A stretch of DNA of 64,000 nucleotides from Pseudolabrys sp. (lineage in GTDB: Bacteria; Pseudomonadota; Alphaproteobacteria; Rhizobiales; Xanthobacteraceae): the NCBI GenBank assembly GCA_030684935.1, contig JAUXXH010000009.1, positions 1-64,000 of the forward strand. Reading direction: 5' to 3'. Numbering within the stretch: position 1 is the stretch's first letter; each line of letters starts with the position of its first letter. Under the pieces are notes generated by a model that saw only the letters and a list, made by a program, of their open reading frames with translations, was not told where the DNA came from and searched no databases. Positions 59,024 through 64,000 of this stretch are shown here, one piece after another. The translations under genes were made by a program, and so were the position numbers.

Positions 59024-59750
59024 CCGGCGGCGCGCCGCAGGACGGTGCTGGCGCATTGTCGAGGCCCAGCACAAGGTTTCGACGGCCAAGATCACCGACA
59101 ACGCGGCCGAGCAACGCATCCTCGAAGACCTGATCGAAGAAACCAAGCCGAACCTTCCGCCCGAATGCGCGGGCCTGAATTTTCTGCTGTCGACGCCCTT
59201 CCGCTACGGCGCGCCGTACCCGCACGGCTCGCGGTTTCGCCGGGCCGGCCGAACACCCGGCGTCTTCTACGCCTCCGAACATGTCGATACGGCCATCGCC
59301 GAATTATGTTTCGGCCGGCTGCTGTTCTTTGCCGACTCGCCGGACACCAAGTGGCCGACGAGCGCCGGCGAGTTCACGGCATTCGCAGCGGAATACGAAA
59401 CGCGCAACGCCATCGACCTGACGCTGGCCCCGTTTCGGGCGCGTTCGAAGGATTGGATGCACCTCACGCGATATGACGCGTGCCAGAACCTCGCCGACAT
59501 GGCGCGCCAAGAGGGCATCGATATGATCCGCTATGCCTCGGTGCGCGATCCGCAGCACAAACTCAATCTCGCCCTTCTCACGTGCACGGTGTTCGCCAGG
59601 CACGAGCCCGTCGATCGCCAGACCTGGCGCATCCTGTTCGGCCGCAACGGCGCACGGGCGCTTTGCGAAATGCCCGAAGGCACGATCGACTTCGGCCGGG
59701 AGGCGTTTGAGCCCGATCCGAGGATCAAGGGCTTGAGGTGGGAGCGGTAG
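58983..59750 (+). CDS. RES domain toxin
   Basis: This is a 255-aa protein of the RES family, an NAD+-degrading or ADP-ribosyltransferase-like toxin that depletes NAD+. The Arg in SRFRRAGRTPGVFYAS, the Tyr in FYASEHVDTAIAELCF with its Glu, and the Ser in RYASVRDPQ give the R-E-S signature. The N-terminal 40 residues are longer than in minimal RES toxins. The start overlaps the antitoxin gene, so the two are translationally linked. A role in phage defence or stress persistence is typical. Confidence 0.9.
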   Translation: MSSPISTPAALSSSRRRAAGRCWRIVEAQHKVSTAKITDNAAEQRILEDLIEETKPNLPPECAGLNFLLSTPFRYGAPYPHGSRFRRAGRTPGVFYASEHVDTAIAELCFGRLLFFADSPDTKWPTSAGEFTAFAAEYETRNAIDLTLAPFRARSKDWMHLTRYDACQNLADMARQEGIDMIRYASVRDPQHKLNLALLTCTVFARHEPVDRQTWRILFGRNGARALCEMPEGTIDFGREAFEPDPRIKGLRWER

Positions 59751-59932
59751 ATTTTTCGGGCCTGACTTCCGCCGGTGGTCCATTCCTGAGATCGCACCTC
59801 TCCCGGCTTTATGCTGAGAAGCGCGCCCCGGCAGAGTTGAGCTGAGGAAAAATGCAATTAGGTCAGCACCCCTTACTCGATTTATGCATGAGAGGTTCCC
59901 ATTTAGCTAAAGCCAAAATCATGGAGGTAAGG

Positions 59933-60217
59933 ATGTCTCGTGTTACCGAATCTGAAATTGCCGATGCAGTGGTGGCTATTCTCGTGGGCCGCCCGGGCGG
60001 AGAAGCAACAATAGCTCAGTTGATCGCAGAAATTCCGAGCCGCATTCACCTCTCGGCCGAAGACTTGGCTCCGTCACCTACACGCCGGAACGAAGCTATT
60101 TGGGAGCAGCAGGTTCGCAATATAACGTCGCATAAGGGATCACCCGGCAACGCAATCTATGACGGCAAACTCGTCTCGATCCGAGGTGGATTGCGGCTCG
60201 CTAGACGAGCGGCTTAG
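59933..60217 (+). CDS. Small winged-helix-like protein (Mrr N-terminal-like)
   Basis: This is a 94-aa protein with a helical N-terminus (VTESEIADAVVAILVGRPGGEATIAQLIAEI) and the segment RNEAIWEQQVRNITSHKGSPGNAIYDGKLVSIRGGLRL. The latter is like the winged-helix N-terminal domain found in Mrr-type and HNH restriction proteins. A GGAGG site lies 5 nt before the ATG. It stands beside a DNA methyltransferase gene on the opposite strand (4-bp overlap) and an HNH endonuclease gene, so a role in restriction or its control is plausible. The 180 bp upstream hold nothing recognisable. Confidence 0.6.
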   Translation: MSRVTESEIADAVVAILVGRPGGEATIAQLIAEIPSRIHLSAEDLAPSPTRRNEAIWEQQVRNITSHKGSPGNAIYDGKLVSIRGGLRLARRAA

Positions 60218-60810
60218 GCGAACCGGGCCTTATATCCGGGCTTAAGCCACTTCAATTCGGTTGAGCCTGGGGCATCTTTATCCCACACAAACCAAGCGTA
60301 AGCGGTTGTGCCGCTTCCCTTGGGATCGACGCCTTTTGGGTAAAAGGTTATCCGCTCACTGAACACCCACACACGCGAAGGCGGTGTACGGGAGAATATT
60401 GTACTCGCGCGGTTGGCTCCTTCGAGAAACGCTAAGCGCAGCAAAAGCGCAAACTTATGCTTTGAATGACGGACCCCGCTTGCGACAAAGCCTTCCGCGC
60501 AATTGTACGGGGGATTGGTCACAATATTGTCTGCGGAGCGTTGCGGATTTAAAAAATCGACGCCAACTTCTCCGTAACCGCGATCATAAAGATCAGAGCT
60601 AATCACGCGCGTCCCAGTCTCTTCAAACACACGAGACATTGCTCCGTCTCCACAAGCACACTCCCAAACATCGCCTGTGAATTTTTCATTTTCAACAAGC
60701 GCGAATGTTGCCCAACGTGGGGTCGGGAAAAAATCTGGCCCCTGCAAATCGGCAAACCGCTTTAGCGTTGGTTTGAAACCGCCATTTAGATTGTATGTCG
60801 GGTCTGCCAT
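60214..60810 (-). CDS. Class I SAM-dependent DNA methyltransferase-like protein (NPPY)
   Basis: This is a 198-aa protein. Motif I is WECACGDGAMSRVFEETG near residue 49, with SDLYDRGYG next. Motif IV is TNPPYNCAEGF near residue 97, the NPPY of N6-adenine and N4-cytosine DNA methyltransferases. There is no separate target-recognition domain of usual size, so it resembles small phage-type Dam proteins. A GGAGC site precedes the ATG. The lower GC and the AT-rich hairpin upstream suggest recent transfer. Confidence 0.8.
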   Translation of the reverse strand: MADPTYNLNGGFKPTLKRFADLQGPDFFPTPRWATFALVENEKFTGDVWECACGDGAMSRVFEETGTRVISSDLYDRGYGEVGVDFLNPQRSADNIVTNPPYNCAEGFVASGVRHSKHKFALLLRLAFLEGANRASTIFSRTPPSRVWVFSERITFYPKGVDPKGSGTTAYAWFVWDKDAPGSTELKWLKPGYKARFA

Positions 60811-60825
60811 CGGGCGCTCCACGAA

Positions 60826-60848
60826 TCATCTAAAAAAACACTAGATGA
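60826..60848. promoter_or_regulatory. AT-rich inverted repeat before the methyltransferase gene
   Basis: TCATCTA and TAGATGA form a 7-bp inverted repeat around a 9-base A-rich loop, 16 bp upstream of the methyltransferase start. It could be an operator or a terminator of the upstream HNH gene, which reads towards it from 61850. Confidence 0.4.
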
Positions 60849-60920
60849 ATCAGCGGGTTGGGCAAGCTAAGTTTGCAGCCGACGAGGGAGCATGTCTCCT
60901 AACCGAGATATGCGAGCACA

Positions 60921-61850
60921 TTAGCCTTTGAAAGCATTCTCATTATGCCAAATCAGCGCGGAACGGTCCGGGCGGCGTTGAATATCTTTCGGCAGAACAA
61001 TGTCCGTACCGTGTAACGCATAGTAGTGTCGACCGTTTTCGAACTCTTCCCGAATCTTTTTGCTCACTTCGAATTTCATATCTGGGGAAACTGTGACGTA
61101 GCCTGAGTCAAACAGACTATGAATGTCCCGCCTCATCAGAATACCATTTGAAGCCTCATGCGAGCCGCCTTCGGAAAAAGGCTTGATATGAGCGGCATCA
61201 AGCGCGGGAAGCGTACGCTCCCCTGTAACTGCGCATCGTCTCATATAGTTGTCGGTTACCAGTACTCGGAACGCGCCCTGACCCAAACGCGGACGAACAA
61301 GAACGGGCTCTCCGTATCTGGATTGAACCACATCACTAATCCCCGCCGGCATGACAGGGTTCGACGTCAAGGCATCCTGTACAGATTCCCATAGCGTAAG
61401 GCCCTCACTATCGGCCGTGGTATAGCCCTTGAACGTCACGGTATTGAGGGCAAAGCTTTTCGGCGCGGGAATCCATCGCTCCCTTTCAAAGAAGAACGGC
61501 TGCGTGAGGATTCGACATCCTATGACGAAATCTTCGCGATCATCGGGTTTCGCTTTTCGGTACTTGGCGATACGCGCTCGCATCTCGGATTGAGATCGGG
61601 CACCATTAGAATCCTTGAACGCCTCCCAAGCCAATGAACAAGGCATCGAGTTTGCATGTGCGAATACGCCTCCCCCTACAATAAAATTATTGGGAGAATG
61701 CAGCTTGAAAAGAAACAGCTCGCCGGGCTGCAACGCCCGAAAGGGAGAATCGGAGGGGGACCAAAAGTTCACCTCTGACAATTCAGGCCTTAGACGAAGC
61801 TGATCGAACCAATCGCCATCGGTGACCGCTAGAATTAATCGTACTGCCAT
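60921..61850 (-). CDS. HNH endonuclease (McrA-like restriction type)
   Basis: This is a 309-aa protein. The C-terminal HNH domain reads YMRRCAVTGERTLPALDAAHIKPFSEGG near residue 205, then NGILMRRDIHSLFDSGYVTV, in the order Cys, His, Asn, His. The N-terminal 180 residues form a separate domain without a named match (VRLILAVTDGDWFDQLRLRPELSEVNFW). This layout is like ScoMcrA-type type IV restriction enzymes that recognise modified DNA. The ATG at 61850 is preferred to a TTG six bases upstream. It is next to a methyltransferase gene on the same strand. Confidence 0.82.
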   Translation of the reverse strand: MAVRLILAVTDGDWFDQLRLRPELSEVNFWSPSDSPFRALQPGELFLFKLHSPNNFIVGGGVFAHANSMPCSLAWEAFKDSNGARSQSEMRARIAKYRKAKPDDREDFVIGCRILTQPFFFERERWIPAPKSFALNTVTFKGYTTADSEGLTLWESVQDALTSNPVMPAGISDVVQSRYGEPVLVRPRLGQGAFRVLVTDNYMRRCAVTGERTLPALDAAHIKPFSEGGSHEASNGILMRRDIHSLFDSGYVTVSPDMKFEVSKKIREEFENGRHYYALHGTDIVLPKDIQRRPDRSALIWHNENAFKG

Positions 61851-61930
61851 AGCCAACAGGTTATTGGCCCTCCGGATTTACTGCAAGTTAGACGAGCATT
61901 TTGCTCACCGCGCGGAGTCTTGAGCATGGG

Positions 61931-61984
61931 GAATCCAGTTCTTCGCCAAAGCACTGGGTCCCCGCTTCCGCGGGGACGAACGGA
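61931..61984. repeat. Class A palindromic repeat, mostly right half
   Basis: CTGGGTCCCCGCTTCCGCGGGGACGAACGG (61954-61983) is the right half of the class A unit. GAATCCAG at 61931 is a remnant of the left half. It marks the right edge of the accessory island. The other bases of 61857-61930 and 61985-62086 hold nothing recognisable. Confidence 0.7.
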
Positions 61985-62086
61985 AGGTGAGGCTGACACG
62001 CGGCATTTACGCCACGTCATTGCGAAGCGCCGCCGGCTCGGCCAGTCTTGCGCACAGACAGCAACGATCGCGGGGACGCGTGGCGG

Positions 62087-62329
62087 ATGCGGATATTGTC
62101 GTATGTGCTGTTCGCGCTGGCCATCGTCGCCGCGGGGCTCGGCGTTCTGCTCTACCTCTATGCATCCGGCATGGGCTGCGCCTATTCGACCGGCGCGGTG
62201 GGCGGCCGCTGCTCGTTCAGGCCGCCCTGGGCCATGGGCTACGAAGACTTTCTGTATACGGTCGCGATCCCGGCCGGCACGGTGCTGCTGCTGGCGCTCG
62301 GCGGCTGGGCCTGCCGGCGCGCCGGCTGA
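62087..62329 (+). CDS. Hypothetical two-TM membrane protein
   Basis: This is an 80-aa protein with two hydrophobic segments (MRILSYVLFALAIVAAGLGV and FLYTVAIPAGTVLLLALGG). The loop between them is Cys-containing (MGCAYSTGAVGGRCSFRPPW), and its two Cys may pair in the periplasm. No family is recognised. The start at 62087 is preferred because the upstream extension is polar and without a ribosome-binding site; an alternative ATG lies at 62048. Confidence 0.55.
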   Translation: MRILSYVLFALAIVAAGLGVLLYLYASGMGCAYSTGAVGGRCSFRPPWAMGYEDFLYTVAIPAGTVLLLALGGWACRRAG

Positions 62330-62347
62330 GGCGGGACGCGCCCGCCC

Positions 62348-63208
62348 CTACCTGAACAAGATCACCGGCACCTTGCACAGCCGCAGCATTTCCGTGGTCG
62401 TGCTGCCGATCACCAGGCTGCGGATGCGCGAGTGGCCATAGGCCCCCATCACCAGGAGGTCGATCTCGTCGCGCACCACCTTGTCGGCGATGACCGCTTC
62501 GGCGGCGCCGGCTTCGATGGCGGCGTGAACCGTCATGCCGGCCGCGGCGATGCGCGCGGCGGCGCCGTCGATCTTGCGGCGGCCGTCGGCGGTTTCGCTG
62601 CCGGCCATCACCAGGTGAACCTCGAGCCCGGCAAACAGCGGCGACGCGACGACGTGCTCGACCGCCTTGCCGGCGCTGGGACCGCCGTCGAAGGCAATGA
62701 GCATGCGCTTGATGGGCCGGAAGGCGCGCGACGCCACCAGCACGGGATGATGCGTGGCGCGCACGACGCGCTCGAGATTGGAGCCGAGATGCAATTTGGC
62801 GAAGTCTGCCGCCTCGCCGCGCTTGCCGATGACGATGAGATCGGCGCCGCCCTCGCGCTCGGTGATCGTCTCCAGCAGATCGCCGTGGCGCAGATAGGCG
62901 GTGACGTCGGTGACGCCGCCCGCCGCGATGCGCGCCTTCGCCTCGTCGAGCAGCATGCGGCCGCGCTTCTGGATCAGCTTGGCGCGATCGGCGTCCAGCT
63001 TCGCGAGATCTTCCAGCAAGGTCTGCTGCGCATCGGCAGCGATGCTGCCGCTCAAATCGGCCGGCGCGGTCGACAGGTCGCGGCGGCCGAGCACGTGCAG
63101 CAGGTCGACCGAGGCCTGAAGCCGCGCCGCCGCCCAGGCGGCGTGGTCGCTGACGCTGTGCGCATAAACCGATCCATCAATGCAGGCGATAATCTTGGTC
63201 ACGCGCAT
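62348..63208 (-). CDS. Universal stress protein, two UspA domains
   Basis: This is a 286-aa cytoplasmic protein with two tandem Usp domains. Each has the ATP-binding G-x2-G-x9-G-(S/T/N) motif: GKRGEAADFAKLHLGSN near residue 125 and GAYGHSRIRSLVIGST near residue 255. The starts KIIACIDGSVYAHSV and KRMLIAFDGGPSAGKAV are the first strand of each domain. It lies 4 bp downstream of the SulP gene on the same strand, so they are probably one operon. Confidence 0.92.
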   Translation of the reverse strand: MRVTKIIACIDGSVYAHSVSDHAAWAAARLQASVDLLHVLGRRDLSTAPADLSGSIAADAQQTLLEDLAKLDADRAKLIQKRGRMLLDEAKARIAAGGVTDVTAYLRHGDLLETITEREGGADLIVIGKRGEAADFAKLHLGSNLERVVRATHHPVLVASRAFRPIKRMLIAFDGGPSAGKAVEHVVASPLFAGLEVHLVMAGSETADGRRKIDGAAARIAAAGMTVHAAIEAGAAEAVIADKVVRDEIDLLVMGAYGHSRIRSLVIGSTTTEMLRLCKVPVILFR

Positions 63209-63212
63209 CTCC

Positions 63213-64000
63213 CTAGTGCCCCATCAGGCTGTCAAGCGCCCCGGGCTTGTCGTGGATGGCGAGCTTGTCGACGAGTGTCGTGCTCGCTTCGTTGAGACCG
63301 ATCAGTTCGACGTCGGCGCCTTCGCGGCGGAATTTCAGCACCACCATGTCGAGCGCGGTGACGCCGGATATGTCCCAGATATGCGCCCGGCTGACGTCGA
63401 TGATGACCTTCTCCAGCACCTCCTTGTAGTCGAAACTGGCGGCGAAGGCATCGGCCGAGGCGAAGAACACCTGGCCCTCGACGCGATAGGTCCGCGTCGC
63501 GCCGTCGTCCGACAGCGTCGAGGTAACGCGGAAGATCTGCGCCACCTTCCAGGCGAAGAAAATGCCGGACAGCAGCACGCCGATCAGCACGCCCTTGGCC
63601 AGGTCGTGCGTTGCCACCACCGTCACCACCGTCGCGATCATGACGATGCTGGAGCTGCGCGGGTGGGTCTTGAGGTTCTTGATCGAGGCCCAGCTGAAGG
63701 TGCCGATCGACACCATGATCATGATGGCGACCAGCGCCGCCATCGGGATGCGGCTCACCCACTCGCCGGTGACCACGATGAGGAACAGCAGGAAGATGCC
63801 GGCCGCAAAGGTCGATAGCCGGCCGCGGCCGCCTGATTTGATGTTGATGACCGACTGGCCGATCATGGCGCAGCCCGCCATGCCGCCGAGAAAGCCGGTG
63901 GCGATGTTGGCGACACCCTGGCCGACGCATTCGCGGTTCTTGTTGCTCGGCGTGTCGGTGAGTTCGTCGACGATCTGCGCCGTCATCAGCGATTCGAGCA
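63213..64000 (-). CDS. SulP family inorganic anion transporter, C-terminal part (runs off window)
   Basis: About 262 C-terminal residues are visible. The membrane part has the SulP segments [29 protein letters not shown] and [20 protein letters not shown]. The last 110 residues form a STAS domain ([43 protein letters not shown]). SulP proteins carry sulfate, bicarbonate or other anions. The N-terminal half lies beyond the right edge; the open frame continues through position 64000. It is followed by a universal stress protein gene. Confidence 0.9.
   Translation of the reverse strand, partial: LESLMTAQIVDELTDTPSNKNRECVGQGVANIATGFLGGMAGCAMIGQSVINIKSGGRGRLSTFAAGIFLLFLIVVTGEWVSRIPMAALVAIMIMVSIGTFSWASIKNLKTHPRSSSIVMIATVVTVVATHDLAKGVLIGVLLSGIFFAWKVAQIFRVTSTLSDDGATRTYRVEGQVFFASADAFAASFDYKEVLEKVIIDVSRAHIWDISGVTALDMVVLKFRREGADVELIGLNEASTTLVDKLAIHDKPGALDSLMGH

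Noticed and set aside
61931-61984. A CRISPR-like repeat, given the recurring GTCCCCGC hairpins
   Set aside because: The copies are dispersed over many kilobases without regular spacing or unique spacers, and they form large palindromes. They are REP-like elements, not a CRISPR array.

Overview
The window is high-GC DNA of the kind seen in Hyphomicrobiales (Alphaproteobacteria), most like Nitrobacteraceae/Xanthobacteraceae such as Bradyrhizobium, Rhodopseudomonas or Pseudolabrys. The reasons are many Liv-type, TRAP/TAXI and NitT-type importers, several molybdenum hydroxylase and ring-degradation enzymes, and three classes of dispersed palindromic repeats of the style common in that group. I see no rRNA, tRNA or CRISPR array. 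The lineage is inference from gene style, not from a marker gene. Layout: 1-127 is the end of an IS5-like insertion sequence. 146-4944 is a complete branched-chain-amino-acid-type (Liv) ABC importer on the minus strand. 5.2-37.4 kb is a large catabolic and uptake district: an FAD oxidoreductase, an SDR, a fatty acid desaturase, a plus-strand run of dehydrogenase, PaaG-like isomerase, ACMSD-like amidohydrolase, extradiol dioxygenase-like protein and aspartate dehydrogenase, two degenerate metallo-beta-lactamase-fold proteins, an amine oxidase-like flavoprotein, a TRAP/TAXI importer, NadC, a four-gene molybdenum hydroxylase cluster with two large subunits, a MarR regulator, a second Liv importer with fused permeases, an SDR, an alpha/beta hydrolase and a NitT/TauT-type ABC importer. 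Similar TTTG-containing boxes lie in three of its promoter regions, which suggests one regulon. The likely theme is uptake and breakdown of a (hetero)aromatic carboxylate, but the substrate cannot be read from the sequence. 37.4-38.6 kb is a nucleotidyltransferase-type toxin-antitoxin-like pair with two tandem palindromic operators. 38.8-49.8 kb holds a cyclase-family hydrolase, a TauE-type exporter, modABC molybdate uptake (which would feed the molybdenum hydroxylases), a cobalamin-binding-type protein with a DUF6580 membrane partner, a K+/H+ antiporter, a BKACE enzyme, an EamA transporter and an MscS channel. 49.8-57.5 kb holds a DUF559 nuclease gene lying between the two arms of a dispersed repeat, an aminotransferase, a K+ channel, an FMN alpha-hydroxy-acid oxidase, a PEP-mutase-family lyase, a GNAT, an MFS transporter and DenD. 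57.6-61.9 kb is an accessory island with lower GC in parts: a Cys-rich hypothetical protein, about 480 bp of GC-rich structured DNA, an Xre-RES toxin-antitoxin, a winged-helix protein, a DNA methyltransferase and an HNH endonuclease. 62.0-64.0 kb returns to core genes: a small membrane protein, a tandem universal stress protein and the 3' part of a SulP transporter that runs off the end. The most unusual signal is the DUF559 nuclease nested exactly between repeat arms that are elsewhere in this window only tens of bases apart. Next are the placement of palindromic repeats at transporter and hydroxylase cistron junctions, and the enzymes whose canonical catalytic residues are missing.
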